A stretch of DNA of 64,000 nucleotides from CAXMQZ01 sp963707075. Its GTDB lineage: Bacteria > Acidobacteriota > Thermoanaerobaculia > Multivoradales > JAHEKO01. Both the position numbers and the translations under genes were made by a program. The stretch is from positions 62,001 to 126,000 of the forward strand of contig CAVPOX010000004.1 in NCBI GenBank assembly GCA_963707075.1, given 5' to 3'. Below, piece by piece: positions 8,933 through 17,270 of this stretch (its first letter is position 1; every line of letters starts with the position of its first letter). The notes beneath the pieces are model-generated. The model was not told the origin of the DNA, made no database searches, and saw only the letters and a program-made list of their open reading frames with translations.

Positions 8933-9829
8933 ATGGTTGCTCGTTCCACGGGACTGCTGGTCGTGTTTCTGCTCCTCGGCCCGGGTCAGAATCGGCTACC
9001 CGCTGATCAAGAGATATCGGCTGCTCACATTCCACTCCGTCCCGCGAAGGCTCCGACCGGCAGCGAGTTCATCCTGTCGGTCACTGGTCTGGCCCCGAGG
9101 GACCGTGAAGCCGAAATCTACCGGCAGCTCGTGTCCGGTAACCTACCCGACTTCCTTCGACGGTTGAAACCCGTCACGCTGGAAGCGTTCCTTCCCGGTC
9201 GTGGGCAGACCCGGGCCGAAGTTTTTGTCATGCCCGACTACCTGGCCATCGGTTCGGACGAGGACTTCGTCCGCATCCCCATGAGCTACTACACCGCCGC
9301 CGCTCTCTGTCGCGAGTGGGGGTTTGTCCTGCCGACCCGCAAGATCGTCGACGCGACCTACAGGCAAGCCGAGGCCCGCCTTGCCCCGAAGCCGATGACC
9401 CCGGGGCCTCGCATGAGTTCGAGCTCCTACTACGCGACCCACAATCGAGCTATCGAGGAGCAGCTCGACGGCCACGGCGGTGCTGGCCGTTTGGTGGCCG
9501 GGCATAAGAAGGACTTGGTGCTCACCAACCGCCTCTGGACCCGTCGGGCCCGGGTGGCGATCTATGGTTGGCATCTGCGCCGGGACAGGGTCATCCAACC
9601 ACTCAGCACTGTGCACGGCGGCACCTATGCCGACTACAGCCACGGCGTGCGATTGGTCTCCGAGCGAATGATCGTGGGCGGGCAGGAGCTCTCTGTTGTC
9701 GCCGCGCTCGAAGACGCCGATCTCGCTCGACTCCTCACTTCGGAAGGTCGGATTCAAAATGTCGAGGGTCTCTTGAACCTCCCACCGCCGCAGGGGTGGA
9801 AGCCTCGGGCCGCCAGGTCCAAAACCTAG
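8933..9829 (+). CDS. exported protein of unknown function
   Basis: This 298-residue protein starts with a hydrophobic segment (LLVVFLLLGPG) that looks like a signal peptide or anchor. I do not recognise a named family with certainty. Polar-rich patches that look like active-site motifs are SYYATHNRAIEEQL, VAGHKKDLVL, VAIYGWHLR and YADYSHGVRLVS; conserved His, Lys, Asp and Tyr residues in such patches suggest an enzyme. It stands alone between the DUF3604 remnant and the convergent SUMF1-like gene. A candidate promoter (TTGAGA at 8896, 17-base gap, CAGAAT at 8919) would make the mRNA begin at or near the ATG. Confidence 0.7.
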   Translation: MVARSTGLLVVFLLLGPGQNRLPADQEISAAHIPLRPAKAPTGSEFILSVTGLAPRDREAEIYRQLVSGNLPDFLRRLKPVTLEAFLPGRGQTRAEVFVMPDYLAIGSDEDFVRIPMSYYTAAALCREWGFVLPTRKIVDATYRQAEARLAPKPMTPGPRMSSSSYYATHNRAIEEQLDGHGGAGRLVAGHKKDLVLTNRLWTRRARVAIYGWHLRRDRVIQPLSTVHGGTYADYSHGVRLVSERMIVGGQELSVVAALEDADLARLLTSEGRIQNVEGLLNLPPPQGWKPRAARSKT

Positions 9830-9833
9830 CTGC

Positions 9834-10871
9834 TCAACGGAGATCGACGGCTTCCTCGGCGGGGGTGACGGTCTTACAGCAGCGGAAGCCAAGGTGGTAG
9901 TTGTGGTGACTGTGCGTATCCATCACCCGACTTCCGTGCCAATAAGGCGCTCGCCAGCGGCAAGCGTCCTCGTGCGCTTTGTAGCGATCGAAGATGAACC
10001 AGCTGCCCTTCATCTCGGTTTGGCCGTAGCTGGTACTGCCCTGGCTGGACATCTGATCCTCGGCCAGAGGCAGGTTCATATGCTCGGCGGCATTGCCATG
10101 CAGGTCGTAGACGCCGAGTGAGCTCCGGCACTCCGGGAAGGCACCGGTCGGGTAGGTGTTGGATCCGCACTGGGTCCAGCTGCCACCCTCGCAGTCGGGG
10201 CTCTTCTGGCTCGCCGCGGCACAGATTCCGGTTTGGTATTCGGGCCCATACGCCCAGACCTTCCTGGCGTCGTAGACGGAGTTGTGGGCGGCACGCATGC
10301 GCTTGAATCCCGATGCCGGATCCACTCCCTCCGCCAAGTCGAAACGATAATCGGGTGGCTCCAGCGCGCCGGCACAGGCTCCTTCCCATTCGTGCGCGTC
10401 ACACAGGCGTTTACCAAGGGCCTCGCAGACCTCGGCCGCCTCTCTGGCCCGAACCCAGACGACGGGATACGAGCACGGGATGTTCGGAAACTCGAAACGA
10501 TCGATGCAGGCGCTGGCTTGTTGGGGCTGTTGGCTCGCAGGATCGTAGAGCGGAACCATCCAGCGATCACCGCAAATTCGTCTCGATTCCGTATCGTCAA
10601 TGGTTTCCACCAGATCGCCGACTTTGGCAAGGCATTCTTCGACGGTCATTGGGTGGCGGGTAATCGCGGGATTACCCTGACCCATGAACCCCGACCGAGC
10701 GAAGATCTCCCGCACCGCCGCCATCTGCTCTGCGTCGAGCTCGTGAGTCACCGTGAGCTGCTCGAACAGCGCCTCGTTCTGCGTCTGCAGTGGAGTTGCG
10801 CCTTGCGTCGTCGGTGCCAGGGTGAACCCGAACACCAGGCCGATCGTCACCGTCAAAGCAGTTAGCCTCAT
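9834..10871 (-). CDS. exported SUMF1/FGE-like domain protein
   Basis: The 345-residue protein has a signal peptide and, from about residue 120, the fold markers of formylglycine-generating-enzyme-like proteins: PVVWVRAREAAEVCEALGKR, CDAHEWEGAC, SLGVYDLHGNAAEHM and a final HLGFRCC. The segment that carries two catalytic Cys in true FGE reads GSWFIFDRYKAHEDACRW; only one Cys is evident, so I doubt it activates the sulfatase at 14987-16549. GGGAGG precedes the ATG. It overlaps the upstream lipoprotein gene by 4 bases, indicating a two-gene operon. Confidence 0.8.
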   Translation of the reverse strand: MRLTALTVTIGLVFGFTLAPTTQGATPLQTQNEALFEQLTVTHELDAEQMAAVREIFARSGFMGQGNPAITRHPMTVEECLAKVGDLVETIDDTESRRICGDRWMVPLYDPASQQPQQASACIDRFEFPNIPCSYPVVWVRAREAAEVCEALGKRLCDAHEWEGACAGALEPPDYRFDLAEGVDPASGFKRMRAAHNSVYDARKVWAYGPEYQTGICAAASQKSPDCEGGSWTQCGSNTYPTGAFPECRSSLGVYDLHGNAAEHMNLPLAEDQMSSQGSTSYGQTEMKGSWFIFDRYKAHEDACRWRAPYWHGSRVMDTHSHHNYHLGFRCCKTVTPAEEAVDLR

Positions 10872-12832
10872 TCGTCCTCCCTGCGCAGCAGAAAGAAAAA
10901 GTCCCGGTTGTCAGCGAGGCCGACAAATCGCGGCAGGATGCCGTCGCCCTCGGTCTGATCGAGTACGGACATCTCATCGATCAGGTGTTCTACGATCATC
11001 GTCCCCGAATCGGGGGTATAGATCGCCAAGTAGGTGTGTTCGAGAGCGTTCATGTCTGTGAGCATGGCGTAGTTGCAGCCATAGGCCTGGAACACTCGTG
11101 TCATCGCCGAGGGTGTTGCCGTCGAGAAGTACCCGTAAATCAGGAACTTGTCCCCATTGTGCTCTGTGGTGCAGATGCCGGCCCGCAGCGTTCGGAACCG
11201 GCCCTCGTGTGAGCCGGACCAGTTTCCCTGTGCCCAACTTGACACCAGTTTTCCTGGCCCGATCTCACCCATCTCGGGATCTGGCTCGATCAGAGGCACT
11301 CCATTCTGGCGGGCAAATGCGATCCTGGGCAGTAACGCATCGTCCTCGGAGCGCCACGTCTTGGCCTCGACCGAGCCGTCGTCCAGCACATACAGTGTGG
11401 CCAATCCCGGCTGTAGTTTGCTGAGGATCGTCCCCCGCTCTATGAAGCCGTAGTGACTTCCTCTGTTGCGTAAAGCCAGGTCACCTGTCTTGAAGGCACC
11501 ATGCGAGCGCTTGAAGCCGCCGGTGAAGGTGGCGACGACTCGTGAAGCAGCTCCCGGGTCGAGCACTCCGGTGGAAACCAGGGGCTTGATCTGGTCGAAA
11601 CCGTCCGGACCGGGTAGCCTATCGTCCCGCATCGGCTCCGGCACTCGTTCTGACCAGCCGAGCCGCGGGTGATCCGTTCCGACCATGAATCCCACCTCGA
11701 AACGACTCAGGTCGAACGCGACCAGGTAGGCGATGGCGCCTCGTTCCACCTCGTCCATCGAGGTAACTTCGGTGCGATGGCTGTCAAGGATCTCCGAGTG
11801 GATGAACTCGGGACGCACTGCCGACACGTAGATTCCCTCGACTCCCTTCTTGGAGTACCACTTTCCCACGCCGAGCTGTCCGGGTGTCCTTGTGACCAGA
11901 TCGATGCCCAGGCCAGTGGCCGTTAGAAGGTGATCCTTGGCCTCTGGAGCCAGCCTCGCGGGTGCGGGTCCCTCGGGTGAGATCCGGTTCGGCACGGCGG
12001 CGTCCACCAACTCACCGGTTTGAAGGAACGCGTCCTGGTAGAACGTCATGCGTACGAAGGCGGTGATTGCCTCACCCTGCCAGATGTTGTCGCGGAGAAA
12101 ATCCGTCACTTTCTCGATTCGGGTCCTGCGTCCTTCGGTAGGCAAGCGAAGCGTCACTCGACCCTCGCAGAGCGACACATAGGGTGTTGGTGACGAAGTC
12201 GCGTCCGTCAGGCGCTTGGGGGCCTCTTCAGACCACAAGGCACACGGACTGCTCTCGACCGAATTCACAGCAACGATCCCGTAGGGAAATTTGGGGTCGA
12301 GGACCAGATCGAGAACCGAGGCTTTCTCGTTAACGAGATGGTACGACTGGGCTGGGCGACCGCCTCCCCAATCCAGGGTCAGGACATACCATGCATTGAT
12401 GGTCGGATTAATGTTGACGAGCATCGCCCGACCCGTCTCTCCTGCGAGCCCGATAGCGTCGATGGTCTCTATGGCACGCCACGGCTGGATCTCCAAGACG
12501 CTTTTGGTTCGGAGGGCCCGATACTCGTCCATCCGCGCTTCCAGAATCTCTGGGGCCAGCGATTGGCGGACCAGCCGCTCCGCAATGGGTGGCGCCTCGG
12601 CCTCTGTGGTATCGACGATCTCGGTCACCCTCTGGGTGGGGGCAGCCTCAGCTTCATCTCGCTTGGCGAACGCACTCCATCGTGCCTGTAGCTTTTCCCA
12701 CTGGGCCTTGGCGATCCTCGTCGGACGGTCGGCAGCGGATCGCGCTCTGTCACACCCTGGCAGCGACAGGGTGATGAGGGCGACCGCAACAACGAGCGAG
12801 TTCCGCAAGGGAAACGGTCGTGGCTGGGGCAT
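10868..12832 (-). CDS. lipoprotein with possible phosphodiester-glycosidase-like C-terminal domain
   Basis: I start at ATG 12832, giving 654 residues with a lipobox (LITLSLPGC) near residue 25; an upstream TTG at 12865 is in frame but less likely. The N-terminal half is not recognised. The C-terminal third has FTGGFKRSHGAFKTGD, RTLRAGICTTEHNGDKFLIYG and MTRVFQAYGCNYAMLTDMNALEH, which recall the NAGPA/DUF2233 phosphodiester glycosidase layout (a GGF motif, then a catalytic-core strand and a final Asp-containing loop). The similarity is loose. It is translationally coupled to the SUMF1-like gene that follows. Confidence 0.65.
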   Translation of the reverse strand: MPQPRPFPLRNSLVVAVALITLSLPGCDRARSAADRPTRIAKAQWEKLQARWSAFAKRDEAEAAPTQRVTEIVDTTEAEAPPIAERLVRQSLAPEILEARMDEYRALRTKSVLEIQPWRAIETIDAIGLAGETGRAMLVNINPTINAWYVLTLDWGGGRPAQSYHLVNEKASVLDLVLDPKFPYGIVAVNSVESSPCALWSEEAPKRLTDATSSPTPYVSLCEGRVTLRLPTEGRRTRIEKVTDFLRDNIWQGEAITAFVRMTFYQDAFLQTGELVDAAVPNRISPEGPAPARLAPEAKDHLLTATGLGIDLVTRTPGQLGVGKWYSKKGVEGIYVSAVRPEFIHSEILDSHRTEVTSMDEVERGAIAYLVAFDLSRFEVGFMVGTDHPRLGWSERVPEPMRDDRLPGPDGFDQIKPLVSTGVLDPGAASRVVATFTGGFKRSHGAFKTGDLALRNRGSHYGFIERGTILSKLQPGLATLYVLDDGSVEAKTWRSEDDALLPRIAFARQNGVPLIEPDPEMGEIGPGKLVSSWAQGNWSGSHEGRFRTLRAGICTTEHNGDKFLIYGYFSTATPSAMTRVFQAYGCNYAMLTDMNALEHTYLAIYTPDSGTMIVEHLIDEMSVLDQTEGDGILPRFVGLADNRDFFFLLRREDE

Positions 12833-13074
12833 GTGTCGGTTTCGTCGCGGGCAGGTTGCTTCCAATGGAGTGGGGAAGTGTCGGGCTCTTTGGCACGAAA
12901 GTCAACGCATAGCTCGATACCGAAGCAGCGTGGATACCCCGGCCCACCGAACGACATCAGTGGATTCTCGAGCAAACACTCAGTGGGTCTGGTGTTGAAG
13001 CCAACCTCGTGCGCGACGCGCACCTGGCTGCCGTGGTGATGGAGTACGGGCTGCTCCTGTGCTCGACCGGGTCC

Positions 13075-13713
13075 TCACCATCCTCGGCCGATAGCCACAC
13101 CGAGGACCCAGAGGTCGTGCTCTTCACCCATGTCGTAACTGGCATTGGGCGCGATGTTCCACTTGCCGACTGCGAAGTCCCAGCCCACACCCACCCGCGT
13201 GACGAACTCCCAGTCACCTGTCTCTTCGACCCTCTCCGCCAGGGGAGCCGCGAAAAGCTTGGCGCCCATGAACGGATGCAGAAACCCGATGGGGCCGATC
13301 AGGAACTCACGGCGGCCCTCGACCACCCAGTCGAGCATGCCACCGAATCCGAGGAGTTTGGTCAAACGGCGCTCGTAGTCGAAACCGAGGGTGAAGGAGG
13401 GATCGTCCTTGGTGCTACTGGATCCTGCGCTGCGAATCTCGCCGTGGCCATTGCCGTGATGCTCTTCACCGTGCTCCTCTATACCTTCCGTCGAACCGAT
13501 GAAGACCGCGATGTGGTGCTTGTGGAAATGGTGTTCTTGGCCGTGCTCTTCACCGCCTGAGTGTTCTTCAGCCGTCGCAGCGTGCTCAGCACCTGCAGTC
13601 TCGTGCTGCTCAGCGCCGGCCTCAAGCTGCTCATCGTGATCCTCGGCCAGCAGGGGTGCGGAAGCGATTGCCATTGCGAGAACAAGGAAGATACTCAAAA
13701 GGCGTTTGGTCAT
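13075..13713 (-). CDS. His-rich outer-membrane beta-barrel-like protein
   Basis: This 212-residue protein has a clear signal peptide (cleaved after PLLA), an acidic and His-rich segment up to about residue 95 (HGQEHHFHKHH, EEHGEEHHGNGHGE), then alternating strands such as FTLGFDYERRL and WEFVTRVGVGWDFAVGKWNIAPNA ending in an aromatic residue (GRGW), typical of a small outer-membrane barrel. GGAG lies upstream of the ATG. The His-rich part may bind metal ions. No transport or enzyme function can be assigned. Confidence 0.7.
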   Translation of the reverse strand: MTKRLLSIFLVLAMAIASAPLLAEDHDEQLEAGAEQHETAGAEHAATAEEHSGGEEHGQEHHFHKHHIAVFIGSTEGIEEHGEEHHGNGHGEIRSAGSSSTKDDPSFTLGFDYERRLTKLLGFGGMLDWVVEGRREFLIGPIGFLHPFMGAKLFAAPLAERVEETGDWEFVTRVGVGWDFAVGKWNIAPNASYDMGEEHDLWVLGVAIGRGW

Positions 13714-13763
13714 CGGGAGCTCCTTTCAAATACTCGTAGGACGAGATCACGCCGCGATCACGT

Positions 13764-14816
13764 TCAGGGGTAGATCGTCTGCCAGTCCTGCTTCATATCC
13801 ACCAGAACCCAGCCACGCGCCGCGGCTTCGTCGAGGCCGCGCGACAGGCTGCCGACGTGCGAATCGCGGTCATAGGCCCATTCGCGCTCGGCGTCAGTGT
13901 GATGGATATAGACCCCTAGTCTGGCCCCTTCGCCGGCCGTGGTCCATTCGAGCATCTGGAAATCGCCGTCCGAGTTGCCGAAGGCGGCGATTGGGCGCCG
14001 GCCGATGAACTGGTGGATCCCGACCGGTTTGCCCTCTTTATCGTCGATGAAGTCGATCTCAGGTAGCCGAACCAGGGCTGGTTTCCCATCCTCGACCCGG
14101 TATTCGACCTTGATGCTGGAACCGACCACCTGTTCGGGCGGAATGCCATAGACCTCCTCGACCCACGGGCGCATGAACTCGATGCCGCCACCCGAGACGA
14201 TGAAGGTTTTGAAGCCGTTCGCCCGCAGGTAGTCGAGCAGCTCGAGCATGGGTTGGAAGACGAACTCGGTGTAGGGCCGATCGAGCTCGGGATGGCGGGC
14301 GGTGGCCAACCACTCCTTGACGATGGCTTCGAACTCTTCGGTGGTCATGCCAGCATGGGAAGCCATGACCAGCTCGAGAATCCCATGCTCGCCTGTTGCG
14401 GCAGCAGTTTCCATATCCCCTTCCAGGACGCCCTTGAAGGGTTGCTTGTCCTTCCACTCGGGGTGCTCAGCAGCAGTAGCCTTGACCCGGTCGATGGCAA
14501 AAAGGAGTTGGAAGTACATCGGCTTCTCCGACCACAAGGTGCCGTCGTTGTCGAAGGTGGCGATGCGCTCGGCCTCGGGAACGAAGTCGGGGCTGCCGGG
14601 GGTCGTCACGCGCTCGACGAAGTCGACGATGGCCTCTTTGGCCTCACCCTCGTTCCACGACGGCAGGGACGCGACTTCAACAAAGTCGGGACCAGGAGCC
14701 GCGCTCGTGGTCGAGGACTCATCGCTCTTGTTGGCCAGGGGGCAGCCGAGGGCGGCGACCGCGAGGACGACGAGACTGATATCCAGGAGGATGCGCCATT
14801 TCCGCTTACTCATCAT
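13764..14816 (-). CDS. HAD-superfamily phosphatase lipoprotein
   Basis: The 350-residue protein has a lipobox-like signal (LVVLAVAALGC) and the HAD motifs in order: IATFDNDGTLW near residue 87 (nucleophile Asp), IVSGGGIEFM near 210, a Lys in SSIKVEY, and AAFGNSDGDFQM near 280. It resembles secreted acid phosphatases of the phosphoserine-phosphatase type; the substrate is unknown. Two adjacent ATGs (14816 and 14813) are possible, with GGAG just upstream. It lies 170 bases downstream of the arylsulfatase stop on the same strand. Confidence 0.85.
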   Translation of the reverse strand: MMSKRKWRILLDISLVVLAVAALGCPLANKSDESSTTSAAPGPDFVEVASLPSWNEGEAKEAIVDFVERVTTPGSPDFVPEAERIATFDNDGTLWSEKPMYFQLLFAIDRVKATAAEHPEWKDKQPFKGVLEGDMETAAATGEHGILELVMASHAGMTTEEFEAIVKEWLATARHPELDRPYTEFVFQPMLELLDYLRANGFKTFIVSGGGIEFMRPWVEEVYGIPPEQVVGSSIKVEYRVEDGKPALVRLPEIDFIDDKEGKPVGIHQFIGRRPIAAFGNSDGDFQMLEWTTAGEGARLGVYIHHTDAEREWAYDRDSHVGSLSRGLDEAAARGWVLVDMKQDWQTIYP

Positions 14817-14986
14817 TCATGCTCCGTATCTCGAGAGTCTGCATAGAGGTAATCATAGAGACTAGCTCGATTCGCCGGGGACGGATATCCGAATTACACA
14901 AAACATGGCGGCGGGAAGGCCATCCCGCCGCCATGAGAACTCGGCGCTACGTCAGTCCGCGTGAGCGGGCTGACACGAGCCATCGA

Positions 14987-16549
14987 TCAACCTCCAGGCG
15001 GCGAGAGCTTCTCCATGACCTGATCGAGGCTGAAGCTCGCTGCCTTCTGCCGTGGCGGGAACTCCTGGAAGGTCGCCAGGAAATTGCCCACATAGGTCTG
15101 GGCCGGGATGTACATGTACGCTCGGTCCAACATCCAATCGAAGTAGCTGTTCGAGGTGATCAGCCCCTTCTCGTAAGGATCACGGCGCAAGTTGACGATG
15201 ATCGGTGTCCGCATGGGCACAAAAGGTTCCATCCACACGCGGAAGGTCCCTTCTGATTTCTGCTCCATGAAGAGGATCTTCCAGTCGTTGTACCGCAGCG
15301 CTGTCAGGTCGCCGTCGTCAGAGAAGTAGAAGATCTCCTGGCGGGGACTCTTGTCGGTCTCGCCCGTCAACAGCGGCAGGATGTTGTAGCCATCGAGATG
15401 GACCTTGTAGTTGCGACCGATCGCCGAGACGCCACCCGCCTTGAGCTTCTCTTTGATATTCGGCTCGCCGGCGGCTGCCAGAAGGGTCGGCAGCCAGTCC
15501 ATGTGGTGGACGATCTCGTTCGACCAGGTGCCGGCCGGAATCTTGCCAGGCCAGCGCACCATGGCCGGCACGCGCCAGCCACCTTCCCAGTTGGTGTTCT
15601 TCTCACCGCGGAACGGGTTCCAGCCGGCATCCGGCCAGGTGTTCATGTGCGGGCCGTTGTCGGTGGAGTAGAAGACGATGGTGTTGTCAGCGATACCGAG
15701 CTCGTCGAGGACGTCGAGGAACTTACCGATGTGCATGTCGTGCTCGACCATGCCGTCGGCGTACTCGTCTTGTCCGGAGATGCCTCGATTCTCGGCCTTG
15801 ACGTGGGTGCGGAAGTGCATCCGGCTACCGTTCCACCACACGAAGAAGGGCTCGCCAGCTGCGTGGGCCTTTTTGATGAAGGCGACCGCGGCGTCGGAAG
15901 TGTCATCGTCGACAGTTTCCATGCGCTTCTTGGTCAGTGGGCCGGTGTCCTCGATGTCTCCGTCGGCGAAGCTGTGGATGACACCGCGGGGCCCGAACTT
16001 CTCGGCAAAGGTCGAACCATCGGCCAGCACCATGTCGCCTGGATAGTCCTCGTTCTCGGGCTCTTCTTCGGCGTTCAGATGATAGAGATTGCCGAAGAAC
16101 TCATCGAAGCCGTGATTGGTCGGCAAGTGCTCATCCCGGTCGCCCAGGTGATTCTTGCCAAACTGGCCCGTGACGTAGCCTTGGGCTTTCAGGAGGCCAG
16201 CGATGGTCGGATCTTCTTCGCGCATCCCGATCTCCGCGCCGGGTAGGCCCACCTTGGACAGCCCCGTGCGGAAAACACTCTGGCCCATGATGAAAGACGC
16301 GCGGCCGGCGGTGCACGACTGTTCCGCATAGTAATCGGTGAACGTCATGCCTTCCTTGGCGATGCGATCGATATTGGGGGTCATGTAGCCCACCAGGCCG
16401 TGGGTGTAGGCACTGATGTTGGACTGGCCGACATCGTCACCCCACACCACGAGAATATTCGGTTTGTCCTGGGCCGCAACCGTGCCGACGCTCACGACGA
16501 GCAGCAAGGCGACGAGAACCCAGGTCAGTCTGTTGGTTTTAGAGTTCAT
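14987..16549 (-). CDS. periplasmic arylsulfatase (formylglycine type)
   Basis: The 520-residue protein has a signal peptide ending VAAQ, then PNILVVWGDDVG with metal-binding Asp residues. SCTAGRASFIMGQ matches the sulfatase signature C-x-[AG]-x-R whose Cys becomes formylglycine. TGQFGKNHLGD, WWNGSRMHFRTH and STDNGPHMNTWPDAG supply further active-site residues. AAGGAG precedes the ATG. Activity needs an FGE, and the only SUMF1-like gene here looks inactive, so an FGE must lie elsewhere. The sulfated substrate cannot be deduced. Confidence 0.92.
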   Translation of the reverse strand: MNSKTNRLTWVLVALLLVVSVGTVAAQDKPNILVVWGDDVGQSNISAYTHGLVGYMTPNIDRIAKEGMTFTDYYAEQSCTAGRASFIMGQSVFRTGLSKVGLPGAEIGMREEDPTIAGLLKAQGYVTGQFGKNHLGDRDEHLPTNHGFDEFFGNLYHLNAEEEPENEDYPGDMVLADGSTFAEKFGPRGVIHSFADGDIEDTGPLTKKRMETVDDDTSDAAVAFIKKAHAAGEPFFVWWNGSRMHFRTHVKAENRGISGQDEYADGMVEHDMHIGKFLDVLDELGIADNTIVFYSTDNGPHMNTWPDAGWNPFRGEKNTNWEGGWRVPAMVRWPGKIPAGTWSNEIVHHMDWLPTLLAAAGEPNIKEKLKAGGVSAIGRNYKVHLDGYNILPLLTGETDKSPRQEIFYFSDDGDLTALRYNDWKILFMEQKSEGTFRVWMEPFVPMRTPIIVNLRRDPYEKGLITSNSYFDWMLDRAYMYIPAQTYVGNFLATFQEFPPRQKAASFSLDQVMEKLSPPGG

Positions 16550-16593
16550 CCTTTTTTCTCCTTCAACTTTTGCAAAGGTCTGTTGCGGACTTG

Positions 16594-16875
16594 CTAACGA
16601 TGGTTTTCGACTTCGCGGTCGGGTCCGGTCTCATCGAGTTGATGCTGAATCAGGGGGCGCACGCCGATCAGTTGGTCTCCTGCCTTTCGGCGCGCTCGTA
16701 AGGCCTGCAAACCCTCCTCGTCCGTGGAGAGGAGTTGACTCAGATCGAGGAGGACCGGGGGCTCGAGGCCTCGCGCTGCTCTCTCGAACTCGGCGATCGA
16801 TTCTGCGGCAAGACGCCCCTCGAGGCGAACCTGGCGCACCTCGCCGTTATCTTCGACTCCTATCCACAGATCCAT
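16594..16875 (-). CDS. STAS-domain-like protein
   Basis: This 93-residue protein reads as one small alpha/beta domain: VRQVRLEGRLAAESIAEFER, then PPVLLDLSQLLSTDEEGLQAL, the pattern of anti-anti-sigma factor/STAS proteins with a Ser-Thr-Asp turn after a buried strand. Such proteins bind anti-sigma factors or act as scaffolds. It lies 44 bases upstream of the arylsulfatase gene on the same strand and may be co-transcribed with it. No cognate kinase or sigma factor is adjacent. Confidence 0.7.
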   Translation of the reverse strand: MDLWIGVEDNGEVRQVRLEGRLAAESIAEFERAARGLEPPVLLDLSQLLSTDEEGLQALRARRKAGDQLIGVRPLIQHQLDETGPDREVENHR

Positions 16876-17270
16876 GGGAAGGCCTTAGAGCAAGCGCGAT
16901 GCCAGCGCTGGCCTCGGGCAGTCCAGTTATTGTAAGTAATTGATTACAGGATGCTTAGGTGAGCTCTGTCGAGGCTCTCCGGAACCCGTCGGGTAGCGGT
17001 TTCACCGTATGTGGTGAGTGGGGGTCACCGCATTTCGTGAGAAGGCCGGCGCGAGCACGAATTCTGAACCGGGTGAGTGTGGATTTCGGAGTCCCAGGGA
17101 CTCCGTGTTGCTCCGGAGAAAGCAACGTTGAGGGTCCTGTTCAGTCGATTCGACTGAAGCAGAGAGCGAGCCACAGGGTGGGGCCCCGGCATGACGAAAT
17201 ATGGTGATTCGTCGGTTTCTGCGATACGGTCGAGGTTCGAAAAGCTCAGCGGTTGTCGCGAAGGAGGAGC
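16876..17270 (+). other. gene-free divergent region, 395 bases
   Basis: No coding sequence is supported between the STAS-like gene and the sigma-54 activator. The region must hold both divergent promoters. Its right half is unusually rich in inverted repeats (see the entry at 17087-17158), and TCACC/GGTGA and GCGGT/ACCGC arms occur near 17000-17035. Confidence 0.5.
17087..17158 (+). repeat. three consecutive perfect stem-loops in the leader of the sigma-54 activator
   Basis: Three different perfect inverted repeats follow each other: CGGAGTCC-CAG-GGACTCCG (17087-17105), GTTGCT-8-AGCAAC (17107-17126) and TTCAGTCG-ATT-CGACTGAA (17140-17158). They end about 110 bases before the ATG at 17271. 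None has a T-run, so they are not typical terminators. They may be operators or a structured leader RNA. Confidence 0.5.

Noticed and set aside
9834..10871. The SUMF1-like protein as the activating FGE of the arylsulfatase
   Set aside because: One catalytic Cys appears missing, and the genes are 4 kb apart with others between.
12833..13074. A gene in the 242-base gap on the minus strand
   Set aside because: The open stretch has no ribosome-binding site, recognisable motif or coding-like composition.
15398..16246. Long open frame on the plus strand (282 codons)
   Set aside because: It is antisense to the clear arylsulfatase gene and its composition looks like a shadow.
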